From: JBBDWK01 sp040902885
GTDB lineage: Bacteria > Acidobacteriota > Terriglobia > Bryobacterales > Bryobacteraceae
Assembly (NCBI GenBank): GCA_040902885.1
Contig: JBBDWK010000107.1
Coordinates: 1-63,320, forward strand
Direction of reading: 5' to 3'
Length of the DNA: 63,320 nucleotides
In this document: piece after piece, positions 35,760 to 43,896 of the stretch
How positions within the stretch are numbered: the stretch's first letter is position 1
How the letters are laid out: the number at the start of each line of letters is the position of its first letter
Made by a program: the position numbers and the translations under genes
Notes under the pieces: model-generated
What the model was told of the DNA's origin: nothing
The model's input: the letters and a program-made list of their open reading frames with translations, nothing else
The model's database searches: none

Positions 35760-36452
35760 TCAGAATGGCAACAGACCCAGCAGGATCCGGTACAGGATGA
35801 AGGGCCTTTTAATGGCGTCGCCCACCACTCCCTTTCCGTTGATGCGGATCTCCAACTGCGCCACGCGGTCCGAACGCACCACATTGTCCGGCGACAAATC
35901 GAGGGGCCGTACCACGCCGCGCACCGTCACCTGCTGGCGCTCGGCGTTGACCTGTGTATCTTTCACCCCTTCAACCACCAGATATCCATTGGGCAGCACG
36001 TTCACTACGCGCGCGGACAAAGTAGTGGTAAGAACGCTCTCGCGGCTGGTTTCGCCTTGACCCTCGAGCTGCTGCGATCCCGTGACGCCGGCTAAGTTCC
36101 GCAGTGCGCCGGCTGCGGAGGGCACGCCAAGAATTGCTCCGACGGAATAGTTCGCTTCGGAACGCCTCGACGTGCTCACATTACCCCTGGAGATGGCCGT
36201 GGCCCGCTCGGTGACAAGGATTGTGACCAGGTCATCGACCTGGGAGGCGCGCAGATCGCGGGCGAGAAAAGTCAGAGGACCGGCGGGATTCCATAGCGAT
36301 CCTGTAGGTCCGGCCGAGACGGCGGCGGCGCGCGCGTGCGCGTCGAGAACGTAGCGTTCCAAGGCGGTCGGCGCAGGCTCTTTGTCGCGTTTGTCTCCCA
36401 AGAGCGAAGTTGCCGCCGCTATCAGTACGAAGATCGATCTCATTCCAGTCAT
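35760..36452 (-). CDS. flgH: flagellar L-ring protein FlgH
   Basis: Product of 230 aa. The core is typical: GSLWNP, RASQVDDLVTILVTERA, then NGYLVVEGVKDTQVNAERQ and VRGVVRPLDLSPDN. The usual lipoprotein signal with an LxxC lipobox is missing. The N-terminus (MTGMRSIFVLIAAATSLLGDK) has no Cys, and the mature part starts KDKEP-like. The ATG at 36452 overlaps the flgA stop as ATGA; the longer frame (to 36692) is a shadow. Confidence 0.93.
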   Translation of the reverse strand: MTGMRSIFVLIAAATSLLGDKRDKEPAPTALERYVLDAHARAAAVSAGPTGSLWNPAGPLTFLARDLRASQVDDLVTILVTERATAISRGNVSTSRRSEANYSVGAILGVPSAAGALRNLAGVTGSQQLEGQGETSRESVLTTTLSARVVNVLPNGYLVVEGVKDTQVNAERQQVTVRGVVRPLDLSPDNVVRSDRVAQLEIRINGKGVVGDAIKRPFILYRILLGLLPF

Positions 36453-37414
36453 CTTTTTTCGCTTCCCATGTCCTCGACCGGCAGCACGGAAACCTTCCCT
36501 TTGCCCACCACCTGAGCGCGAAAAGACCGGCCATTGTCCGGATTGCGAACCAGCACCGACTCCCCGTCGCTCCCGGCGGACAGCGCAGTGGCCTCGAATT
36601 GAAGCCGTGCGGCGCCGCTGGCGGCGATGACGGTTACTTTGTCCCCGCGTCCGACCTGTTGCGGCGATTCGAGCGACATACGCCGAAGCCAATCCCCGGC
36701 GCGAATCGAGCTGCGCGGCACACGGCCCACGGCCTCCTCGATGCTAACGATGGGCGCGCTTCCCGCCGCGGTTTCGAGCACCGGAAACACCTCGGCATCC
36801 TCAAGCCTGATTTGCGAGGCCTGCACGGGCTGGCCCGCGCGCAACGGCTGGGCGGCCACTACACGCCGGACGCTCGCCGTGAGGCGCACGCGCGCCCATA
36901 CAGGAAGGCTTTGCTTTTCGCCGTACTGCAGCCTTCCGCGCCAGACGGCTGGCCGCGGTGCGCTTCCAGGCAGCTTTGGAATTCCCGAGAGAGGGAACCG
37001 CAGCTCGCCCGGCGGCGTGGAGAAGCGGCTGAAATCCAGAAGCTCGATGCGGACTGCCGTTCCGTCCGGCGCAGCTTCGAGCGCCCGCCGCAGAGCCTCC
37101 ATCACCTGTTCTCGCGTGAGCTGAGCGCGCTCGCGCTCGAAGCAGGCGGAAGCGCCGGGCGCGAGGGATATATCGTGCGTGGCCGCAAGGTGCGTCAATT
37201 CGCGCGCGGAAAATTTTCGCACCAGACCGGGAGCCGGCGCGAAGCCAATCTCCAGATCGGGGGCTAGCGCGGAAAACGCGGCATTCGCTTGTGCCAGGTG
37301 CAGAGCCAGGATGCGGTCTCCCGCCACGGCCACGCACTTGGCGGCGCCCGGCGTCGCCGCTTGCGCGATGGCAACGGAGAGACCCAGTAGGATGGCGAGC
37401 CACGGCATGCGCAT
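36449..37414 (-). CDS. flgA: flagellar P-ring assembly chaperone FlgA
   Basis: Periplasmic chaperone of 321 aa with a signal peptide (MRMPWLAILLGLSVAIAQA). The C-terminal SAF-type domain is clear: RRVVAAQPLRAGQPVQASQI, VGRVPRSSIRAGDWL and VGRGDKVTVIAASGAARLQF. Longer than enteric FlgA (~220 aa) by an N-terminal domain. The ATG at 37414 overlaps the flgG stop (TGATG). A GTG lies one codon upstream. Confidence 0.9.
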   Translation of the reverse strand: MRMPWLAILLGLSVAIAQAATPGAAKCVAVAGDRILALHLAQANAAFSALAPDLEIGFAPAPGLVRKFSARELTHLAATHDISLAPGASACFERERAQLTREQVMEALRRALEAAPDGTAVRIELLDFSRFSTPPGELRFPLSGIPKLPGSAPRPAVWRGRLQYGEKQSLPVWARVRLTASVRRVVAAQPLRAGQPVQASQIRLEDAEVFPVLETAAGSAPIVSIEEAVGRVPRSSIRAGDWLRRMSLESPQQVGRGDKVTVIAASGAARLQFEATALSAGSDGESVLVRNPDNGRSFRAQVVGKGKVSVLPVEDMGSEKR

Positions 37415-38205
37415 CACCGGATGATGTTATTGGCCTGCTGGTACATCTCGTCGGCCGCCTTCACCACGCGCGAATTCGCTTCATAGGCTCGCTGGCTGAC
37501 GATGAGATTGATGAACTCCTCCACTACGCTGACATTGGATTGCTCGATATAGCCTTGGAGGAGCGTGCCGATCCCTTCCTGCCCGCCGGGATTGCCAATG
37601 GTCGGTTCGCCCGAGGCGTCCGTGGGAGTGTAGAGATTGCGTCCAATGCTGTTCAATCCGGCCGGATTTTGAAAGTTGGCAAGCTGGATCTGGCCGGCGA
37701 GTTGCGCCGCGGTCTGGCCGGGTTGTGTGAAGCTGACCGTTCCGTCCGGCGCAATGGAGATCGACTGCGCTTCGGCCGGGATGGTGAGCTGAGGTTCCAG
37801 CGCGTCGCCGTCCGAGGTGACCACGTTGCCGTCGCGATCCAGATGAAAAGTTCCGGCGCGTGTATAGGCCAGTTCGCCGGTGGGCCGGCGGACCTGGAAA
37901 AAGCCGCGTCCTTCAATGACCATATCAAGCGGGTTCGAAGTCGACGAGAAGTTGCCTTGCGAGAACACGATTTCGTTCGAGGAGGCTCTCGATCCCAGGC
38001 CCACCTGCAAGCCGCTGGGCACTACCGTTTGCGCTCCCGCCGCCGCGCCCGGCTGCACCAGGTTCTGGTAGAGCAGATCTTGAAATTGCGCCCGCCTCAT
38101 CTTGAAGCCTACGGTATTGGCGTTGGCCAGGTTGTGGGCGATATTGTCCACATTCAACTGCTGCGCGCTCATCCCGCTGGCGGCGCTGAATAACGCTCGG
38201 ATCAT
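37414..38205 (-). CDS. flgG: flagellar distal rod protein FlgG
   Basis: Product of 263 aa. The N-terminal coiled-coil motif (SAASGMSAQQLNVDNIAHNLANANTVGFK) and the C-terminal motif (SNVSVVEEFINLIVSQRAYEANSRVVKAADEMYQ) are complete. Together with FlgF it forms the rod inside the P and L rings. AAGGAG precedes the ATG at 38205. Confidence 0.96.
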   Translation of the reverse strand: MIRALFSAASGMSAQQLNVDNIAHNLANANTVGFKMRRAQFQDLLYQNLVQPGAAAGAQTVVPSGLQVGLGSRASSNEIVFSQGNFSSTSNPLDMVIEGRGFFQVRRPTGELAYTRAGTFHLDRDGNVVTSDGDALEPQLTIPAEAQSISIAPDGTVSFTQPGQTAAQLAGQIQLANFQNPAGLNSIGRNLYTPTDASGEPTIGNPGGQEGIGTLLQGYIEQSNVSVVEEFINLIVSQRAYEANSRVVKAADEMYQQANNIIR

Positions 38206-38242
38206 AACCTTCTCCTTAGGTAACTTGCTTTGAGACCGGCGG

Positions 38243-39007
38243 CTAACCTACCCGCGCGACCTCCTCGATGGCCCTGCGGTTCATCTCGCCGGCCAGTGTG
38301 CCGGCTTTTTGCAGCATCTCGAACTGACGGAGAACACCTACGAGGCGCACGGCGGATTCCGCGGCCGATGCGTTGGAAGTTTCAAGCATTCCCTGCTGCA
38401 CCTCGGTGGCTTGCGCCGGCTGCAAGGAGGTTCCCCCGGCGCCAGCCAGCCGAAAGTACACGCCGGCGAGCTTCTCGAGAGGTTGCGCCGCGCCCGGTTG
38501 GTCTCCGGTCACCTCGACCACCTCGAGCCTTCCCGCCGCAATGCCGTTCTGAAAGACAGTCCCGTCCCTCCGGACCTCCACGGGGGCGTTCGGGTCCAGC
38601 CGCATGATTCGGCCGCCCGCCGCGCGGACGGCATAACCTTCACGGGTTTCGAGCAGCCCTGACGAGGACAGCCGGAAATTGCCGTTGCGGGTATATAAGG
38701 TTCCCGCTGGCCCGTTGACGGCAAAGAAGCCCTTGCCGGCCAGCGCCAAATCCAGGGGATTGCCCGATGGGGTAAGGAGACCTTGCGAGTGATCCACCCA
38801 GCTCCGTTCGATGACCGGCAGAGTGAGCGCGTCCGCCCCGGAGCTCGCAGCCGAAACCAGAGCTTCCTCGGAAAGATACAGGCTGAAGCTCTCGCGGTCG
38901 GCCTTGTATCCGCTTGTGGCCGCATTCGCGATGTTATTGGCGAGCATTTCGAGCGATTCCATTCGGGATCGCATGCCGGCCGCCGCCGTAAAGCTGATTG
39001 GGTCCAT
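38243..39007 (-). CDS. flgF: flagellar proximal rod protein FlgF
   Basis: First gene of the minus operon, 254 aa. The N-terminal segment GMRSRMESLEMLANNIANAATSGYKADR is the rod/hook signature, and the C-terminal helix SNASAAESAVRLVGVLRQFEML is the partner. Shorter and more divergent than FlgG, as is usual for FlgF. It faces fliK across a 186-bp divergent control region. Confidence 0.9.
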   Translation of the reverse strand: MDPISFTAAAGMRSRMESLEMLANNIANAATSGYKADRESFSLYLSEEALVSAASSGADALTLPVIERSWVDHSQGLLTPSGNPLDLALAGKGFFAVNGPAGTLYTRNGNFRLSSSGLLETREGYAVRAAGGRIMRLDPNAPVEVRRDGTVFQNGIAAGRLEVVEVTGDQPGAAQPLEKLAGVYFRLAGAGGTSLQPAQATEVQQGMLETSNASAAESAVRLVGVLRQFEMLQKAGTLAGEMNRRAIEEVARVG

Positions 39008-39193
39008 AGCTCGGGCCGGACAGGTGCAAGCGCGAGTCCGAAAGGCCGCGGCCGGATAAGTTCTTTATAACTCGGCTGCAAGAGGCGCAGCCAACCGAAG
39101 CGGCCGCGGCAAATTTCCGCCACGTCGCTTGCGGCGGCAAATTCCTGCCGCCCCGGATCATGCCTATCTCTTTGAAATTGGGCCAATTCTAGT
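39008..39193. promoter_or_regulatory. divergent flgF/fliK control region
   Basis: This 186-bp region must carry the promoters of both flagellar operons. A GC-rich motif is repeated in direct orientation: GCGGCAAATTTCCGCC near 39106-39121 and GCGGCAAATTCCTGCC near 39134-39149. The second copy extends to a 7-bp palindrome, GGCGGCA (39133-39139) and TGCCGCC (39146-39152). These could be operators of a flagellar master regulator. No sigma-54 or sigma-28 consensus is certain. Confidence 0.4.
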
Positions 39194-40495
39194 ATGGGCA
39201 GCGGACTGCATTCGAAGTCCGCCATGACGCCCATGCTGCCACAGTCGTCGCAGGACCAGAATTCGATACTGGCGTTCTCTCCCGCCGACCGGCCGTCCAG
39301 TGGGACCAGAGCCGCAGCCGGCGGGACCCGGAATCCAAGCGGCGGTTTCTTGCGGGAGTTCAACGCCGCAAGGGGCGAAGACGTTGAGGATTCTCCAAGC
39401 CAGGAGCCGGAGCGGGAGGAGGACGCAGGGGCAAAGAGCGCCCTGGCCGCCCTCTTCCAACCGCACACCGTCGAGAACGCACGGCCTTTGCCAATCCTGC
39501 CGCTTGACCTTTCCTTAGAGCAAGGCCAGGCAGCCGATCTGGTCGCGGCCTTGGGGCAGGGCGCCGTGAACGGCGAGCAGACGCTGGCGGCTTCGCAAGC
39601 GCCTCCCGAACTCGAAGCTTTCGATTTTGCGGCCTCCGCCGCGCTCAATCCGGAGGCACCACAGGATGGAAGCGCGCGGTTGGCGAAAGCGCCCCTCGCG
39701 TTTGCGCTGCGCCTTCAGCCGGGACAGGCAGCGGAAGGTACGCACGCGGCAGAGGCGGGTCCAGCCGTGGAAGGCGCCGCGGCATTGGCCGGGCGGAACA
39801 TCGGCGCGGAGGCGGGAGACGCGGGCGCGGGCAGCTTTAAGCGGGATGGGAAACAGTCCTCGGAGAGCGGGCAGCAAGAAAGTATCGAGGGCGCCGCGCC
39901 GGCCAGCTTCGAGCGGCCCTCGGTTGTGGCTCCGGCCGCGGCTCCCGGTTCCAGCGCAGTCCTGAATCGCCCCGGCCTCGAACGCGCGTCCCAGGCCGAA
40001 CAGGCGGGACCTGCCGGACAAATTTCGGAGCCTGCCGCTCCTCCAAGGCCGTCGCCAGTGGCTCGGGATCTGGACCTTCGCATCAATGCCAACCCGGACA
40101 GCGACCATGAAGTTCCCATAGCGTTGCGGGTGGCCGAGCGGGGCGGCGAGGTGCGGGTTTCGGTGCGAACCGGCGACGAGCGTCTCGGCGAGTCGCTGCG
40201 TCACAATCTGGACAACCTGCTGGCGGGACTGGAAGAGCGGGGGTATCGCGCCGAGGCGTGGCGACCCGGCCCGCGGAATGCCGGGGAGAACGCGGCGGCC
40301 TGGGCCGCGAGCGCGATTGAGGGCGGACGGGATCGAACTTTAGAGAAGGCCTTTCAATCCGAGACCTCGGAGAACCGCCAGGGCGGCGGCGAGAACGGGC
40401 GCGATACACCACGCGACGGCCGCAGGCGCAATCCTCAGCGCGAACACGACCCCCAAACCCCAAACTGGCTCGAGGAACTCGAGCGAAGAATCTGA
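39194..40495 (+). CDS. fliK: flagellar hook-length control protein FliK
   Basis: Product of 433 aa. The first ~300 residues are Ala/Pro/Glu-rich and low-complexity, as in the ruler part of FliK. The C-terminal domain PIALRVAERGGEVRVSVRT, then DERLGESLRHNLDNLLAGLEERGY, matches Flg_hook. It ends in a polar tail. First gene of the plus operon, 13 bp before flgD. The long minus frame over it is a GC shadow. Confidence 0.85.
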   Translation: MGSGLHSKSAMTPMLPQSSQDQNSILAFSPADRPSSGTRAAAGGTRNPSGGFLREFNAARGEDVEDSPSQEPEREEDAGAKSALAALFQPHTVENARPLPILPLDLSLEQGQAADLVAALGQGAVNGEQTLAASQAPPELEAFDFAASAALNPEAPQDGSARLAKAPLAFALRLQPGQAAEGTHAAEAGPAVEGAAALAGRNIGAEAGDAGAGSFKRDGKQSSESGQQESIEGAAPASFERPSVVAPAAAPGSSAVLNRPGLERASQAEQAGPAGQISEPAAPPRPSPVARDLDLRINANPDSDHEVPIALRVAERGGEVRVSVRTGDERLGESLRHNLDNLLAGLEERGYRAEAWRPGPRNAGENAAAWAASAIEGGRDRTLEKAFQSETSENRQGGGENGRDTPRDGRRRNPQREHDPQTPNWLEELERRI

Positions 40496-40508
40496 CAAGG
40501 AGAAAACG

Positions 40509-40802
40509 ATGTCCTCGATTTCCAGCATTGCTCCGTCCACCGACCCCCAGGCTGCGGATCCCGCGAGCGCTGCCCGGCCGGGCGCTCCTCCGCCAAGCCA
40601 GGAGGCCTTTCTGAAATTGCTGGTGGCTCAGTTGCGCCACCAGGATCCGCTCAACCCTTCCGATGGGGCGCAGTTCATCGCGCAACTGGCGCAGTTCAGC
40701 CAGCTCGAGCAGTCGATCGCCATGCGGGAGGACCTGGCCGCCATACGCGGCGCTTTGACGCCCGAACCGGCAGGGGACTCGGACGAGCCGAAAGGAAACT
40801 AG
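40509..40802 (+). CDS. flgD: short FlgD hook-cap scaffold protein
   Basis: Product of 97 aa. The conserved FlgD N-terminal part is intact: SQEAFLKLLVAQLRHQDPLNP, then AQFIAQLAQFSQLEQS. The C-terminal Tudor/FnIII domains of a standard FlgD (~220 aa) are absent. A complete gene of this size is known in several phyla as the short FlgD. Located correctly between fliK and flgE, 3 bp before flgE. Confidence 0.88.
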   Translation: MSSISSIAPSTDPQAADPASAARPGAPPPSQEAFLKLLVAQLRHQDPLNPSDGAQFIAQLAQFSQLEQSIAMREDLAAIRGALTPEPAGDSDEPKGN

Positions 40803-40805
40803 ATC

Positions 40806-42056
40806 ATGCCAACCTCATTCTCAACCGCCTTATCCGGGCTGAACGCCCATGCCGCCGCCATCGATGTGATCGGGAACAATCTGGCCAACCTGAACACCAC
40901 CGGTTACAAGGCCAACGTCGCCTCTTTCCGGGACCTGGTGGCGCAGTCGCTCGGTGCGGGCGCCGGCTCTACCGAAGTCGGCCTGGGCACCGCTCCCACC
41001 CGGGTCACGCGCCAGTTCAGGCAGGGCGCGATTCAGACCAGCGGCGGCTCAATGGACGCCGCGATGCAGGGCGACGGCTTCTTCATCGTCCGCGATGCCG
41101 GGCAGAACTCGAGGCTCTACACTCGCGCGGGCAACTTCAACGTGGACGCCACGGGGAACCTGGTGAGCGGGACCGGCGAAAGGGTCCAGGGCTGGAGCGA
41201 GAGGAACGGAACGCTGGACACCACGGGACTGATCTCCGATATCGTGCTTCCCATAGGAGCTCTGCAAGCCGCCGCGGCCACGACGAGCTTCACCGTGGAT
41301 GCCAATCTGAACGCTGCCGCGCAGGCCGGCGACAGCTTTTCGGCGCCCATCGAAACCTTCGACTCGCTGGGCGTGGGGCACATCTTAACGCTCACGATGA
41401 CCCGCGCGGCGACGCCCAACGAGTGGGATTACGAAGTCACCATCCCCGGCGCGGAAGTGGGTTCCCCGAATCCCACCGTTACGGTCTTCACTTCGACCAC
41501 TCCATTGACCTTCAGTACGCAGGGCCGTCTGACCGCGCCGGCCGCCAACGTTGCGGGCATCAGCGTGACCGGCCTGGCTTCGGGCGCCGCCGACCTGGGC
41601 ATCACCTGGGAGCTGTACGCCCCCGACGGGACCCCTCGCGTGACTCAATTTGCGCGGCCGTCGGCCGTCTCCGCAAACTCGCAGAACGGCACCGCGGCGG
41701 CCCAGCTCGTGAAAGTCGCCATGGCGAACGACGGTAAGATCGTGGCGCAGTTCTCGAGTGGCGCGCAACGCACCGTAGCGCAGCTTGCCGTCGCCGCTAT
41801 CCGCAATCCGCACAGCCTGGCGGCGGTCGGGAACAATAACTTTTTGCTGGGCCCCGAGACCGCTCTGCCCGCGATAGGCCTGGCCGACACCGGGGGACGC
41901 GGCAAAGTGCAGGGCGGCGCGCTCGAATCCTCCACGGTGGATATCGCCCAGGAGTTCACCAACCTCATCATTATGCAGCGCGGTTACCAGGCGAACTCGC
42001 GGGTCATCACCACAACAGACGAGCTGAGCCAGGAAACCATCAACCTGAAGCGTTGA
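40806..42056 (+). CDS. flgE: flagellar hook protein FlgE
   Basis: Product of 416 aa. N-terminal TALSGLNAHAAAIDVIGNNL, then ANLNTTGYKANVASFRDL, and C-terminal STVDIAQEFTNLIIMQRGYQANSRVITTTDELSQETINLKR are the hook signatures. The middle (residues ~150-300) forms the surface domains. It follows flgD and ends about 57 bp before a REP element. Confidence 0.96.
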   Translation: MPTSFSTALSGLNAHAAAIDVIGNNLANLNTTGYKANVASFRDLVAQSLGAGAGSTEVGLGTAPTRVTRQFRQGAIQTSGGSMDAAMQGDGFFIVRDAGQNSRLYTRAGNFNVDATGNLVSGTGERVQGWSERNGTLDTTGLISDIVLPIGALQAAAATTSFTVDANLNAAAQAGDSFSAPIETFDSLGVGHILTLTMTRAATPNEWDYEVTIPGAEVGSPNPTVTVFTSTTPLTFSTQGRLTAPAANVAGISVTGLASGAADLGITWELYAPDGTPRVTQFARPSAVSANSQNGTAAAQLVKVAMANDGKIVAQFSSGAQRTVAQLAVAAIRNPHSLAAVGNNNFLLGPETALPAIGLADTGGRGKVQGGALESSTVDIAQEFTNLIIMQRGYQANSRVITTTDELSQETINLKR

Positions 42057-42113
42057 CGGTTTTAGCAGGATGCTGAAAAACTCGGACACCAGACGGCTTG
42101 CAAGTCTTGTTCT

Positions 42114-42137
42114 GAGCCGCGACCGTGAGGGAGCGGT
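42114..42137 (+). repeat. REP element between flgE and fliN
   Basis: GAGCCGCGACCG followed by TGAGGGAGCGGT, an intact single REP. It lies 14 bp before the fliN start codon and partly overlaps an apparent upstream extension of the fliN frame. Confidence 0.85.
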
Positions 42138-42151
42138 TTCCAGGGCACGCC

Positions 42152-42427
42152 ATGAGTGAGCTTGAAGCGAAGCCGGCCGGCTCCCCGCTCGATGAAATCG
42201 GAAAGCTGGCGGACATCCCGGTGGCGCTGGAGGTGGAGCTCGACCGGCGGGTGATGAAGGTCCGCGACATTTTGGAGCTCGATGTCGGCAGCATCGTCAA
42301 GCTGACCCGCTCGGCCGGAGAGAACATCGACATTCTCGTGGATGGAACCCTGGTAGGTTTCGGGGAGATCGTAATCATCGAAGACGCGATGGGCATTCGC
42401 GTCACCGACTTCAAGAGCGACGATTGA
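42152..42427 (+). CDS. fliN: flagellar motor switch protein FliN
   Basis: Product of 91 aa made of the SpoA domain (LADIPVALEVELDRRVMKVRDI; GSIVKLTRSAGENIDILVDG; GFGEIVIIEDAMGIRVTDF). FliN forms the distal C-ring and docks the export ATPase. The frame runs back through the REP to 42125, but the ATG at 42152 is the credible start. It is one of two FliN-domain genes in this operon. Confidence 0.92.
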   Translation: MSELEAKPAGSPLDEIGKLADIPVALEVELDRRVMKVRDILELDVGSIVKLTRSAGENIDILVDGTLVGFGEIVIIEDAMGIRVTDFKSDD

Positions 42428-42445
42428 AAGGAAGAAGGGCTAAAG

Positions 42446-42748
42446 GTGGCAACGGAATTGGCGGGTCAGGTTCTCTCGGTCATGGCCGTCCTGGCGCTGC
42501 TCCTGGGCCTGCAATGGTGGCTGCGGCGCAAAGGCTTTCTTCAGGTTCGGCAGTTTGTCCGGGATGGCGGGCGTAACCGGCAGATGGAGGTTCTCGAAAG
42601 CCGCGTGCTCGCGCACGGCAACACGGTCTACCTTCTGCGTGTGGCCGGCCGCGCGCTGGTCTTGTCCGCGCACGCTTCCGGCTGCACGCTTCTCGATTCC
42701 CGCGAATGGAAAGCCGCCGATCCCGTTACCGGCAGGAACGCCGCATGA
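42446..42748 (+). CDS. fliO: flagellar export gate assembly protein FliO
   Basis: Product of 100 aa. One N-terminal membrane helix (LSVMAVLALLLGLQWWL) and a small basic cytoplasmic domain (QMEVLESRVLAHGNTVYLLRVAGRALVLS) match FliO, which chaperones FliP. The start is GTG at 42446. The stop overlaps the fliP start (ATGA at 42745). Confidence 0.88.
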   Translation: MATELAGQVLSVMAVLALLLGLQWWLRRKGFLQVRQFVRDGGRNRQMEVLESRVLAHGNTVYLLRVAGRALVLSAHASGCTLLDSREWKAADPVTGRNAA

Positions 42749-43500
42749 AAGTCAAGATTCTATTTTTTGCGCTGCTCTTCAGTTTCCCGATCGCGGCCGC
42801 TCCCGCGCGCACCGGCGCTTCGCCCGGGTCGCTGCTCGGCATCTCGCTCGATCCTTCGAAGAACGGCGGCGGCGACTTAGGCGTCCCCATGCAGATCGTA
42901 CTGCTGCTCGGGATGCTGACCTTGCTGCCGGCTATTGTCATGAGCATCACGCCGTTCCTGCGGATCACCCTGGTGCTGCATTTTCTTCGTCACGCTCTGG
43001 GCACGCAGTCGGCGCCCTCCAATCAGGTGCTGGTCGGTCTGGCGCTCTTCCTCACTCTGCCCATCGTGCAGCCCGTCGCCTCCGAGATCAACGACAAGGC
43101 GTGGGCGCCGATGACACGCGGAGAACTGAGCCAGGAGCAGGCGTTTGAAGAGGGCGCGAAGCCGTTGCGGCGCTTTCTGGCGCGGTACGCGCGCGAGAAG
43201 GACGTGCGGCTCTTCGTTGAGATTTCGAAGACGCCCGCACCGCGCAACGCGGATGAGCTGGATTTGAAAATTCTCATACCGGCCTACATCATTTCGGAGC
43301 TGAAGACCGGCTTCCAGATCGGCGCGGTGCTGTTCCTTCCGTTTCTGATCATTGACCTGGTGGTGGCGGCGGTGACGCTGTCGGTCGGCATGGTGCAGTT
43401 GCCGCCGGTCATGCTTTCGGCGCCGTTCAAGATTCTTCTTTTTGTGTTGGTGGATGGCTGGAACCTGCTGGTCGGATCGCTGGTAAAGAGCTTTTATTAG
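42745..43500 (+). CDS. fliP: flagellar export gate protein FliP
   Basis: Product of 251 aa with a cleavable signal (MKVKILFFALLFSFPIAAA). FliP signatures: PFLRITLVLHFLRHALG, APSNQVLVGLALFLTLPIVQPV, LIPAYIISELKTGFQIG and the terminal LSAPFKILLFVLVDGWNLLVGSLVKSF. Core of the FliPQR export channel. The ATG at 42745 overlaps the fliO stop, so the frame's earlier start is not used. Confidence 0.96.
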   Translation: MKVKILFFALLFSFPIAAAPARTGASPGSLLGISLDPSKNGGGDLGVPMQIVLLLGMLTLLPAIVMSITPFLRITLVLHFLRHALGTQSAPSNQVLVGLALFLTLPIVQPVASEINDKAWAPMTRGELSQEQAFEEGAKPLRRFLARYAREKDVRLFVEISKTPAPRNADELDLKILIPAYIISELKTGFQIGAVLFLPFLIIDLVVAAVTLSVGMVQLPPVMLSAPFKILLFVLVDGWNLLVGSLVKSFY

Positions 43501-43532
43501 GAGCATTAGGAGTTTGTTGAAAAAATTAAAAA

Positions 43533-43613
43533 ACCGCTTGCTTACGCGCGCGGCTCGGAATCGGCCTCTCGTGTTTGCAGCGACTTACCGAGCCGCGACC
43601 GTTAGGGAGCGGT
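43533..43613. repeat. REPIN between fliP and fliQ
   Basis: The left arm, ACCGCTTGCTTAC then GCGCGCGGCTCGG (43533-43558), and the right arm, CCGAGCCGCGACC then GTTAGGGAGCGGT (43588-43613), are imperfect inverted copies with a 29-nt loop. The right arm ends 7 bp before the fliQ ATG and contains GGAG that could serve as its ribosome-binding site. Confidence 0.85.
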
Positions 43614-43620
43614 CCCGCCG

Positions 43621-43890
43621 ATGACGCCGGAGACAGTCGTTGATATCATCCGCCACGCCCTCATGACCACGTTCTGGCTGAGCGCGCCGCTGCTTGGCGT
43701 GTGCGTGGCGGCCGGAATTGCGATGAGCCTGTTGCAGGTGGTGACTTCCATCCAGGATTCGGCCTTCTCGACCGCGCCCCGGCTGGCCGCGTTTTTGCTC
43801 GGGCTGGTCCTGTTCCTGCCGTGGATCGTAGCCAAGCTGATGGCCTACACCACCTTCATTCTCGGAGATCTCGGCAGATATGCCCGCTGA
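43621..43890 (+). CDS. fliQ: flagellar export gate protein FliQ
   Basis: Product of 89 aa, the normal size. TPETVVDIIRHALMTTFWLSAPLLG and GIAMSLLQVVTSIQDSAFST are diagnostic, with two membrane hairpins. Spacing to fliR is 6 bp. The REP immediately upstream replaces a normal leader. Confidence 0.95.
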   Translation: MTPETVVDIIRHALMTTFWLSAPLLGVCVAAGIAMSLLQVVTSIQDSAFSTAPRLAAFLLGLVLFLPWIVAKLMAYTTFILGDLGRYAR

Positions 43891-43896
43891 AGGCGC

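Noticed and set aside
38509..39648. 379-aa minus-strand frame spanning flgF and fliK
   Set aside because: It overlaps two clear genes on the two strands, and its Ser/Arg-rich product looks like a shadow.
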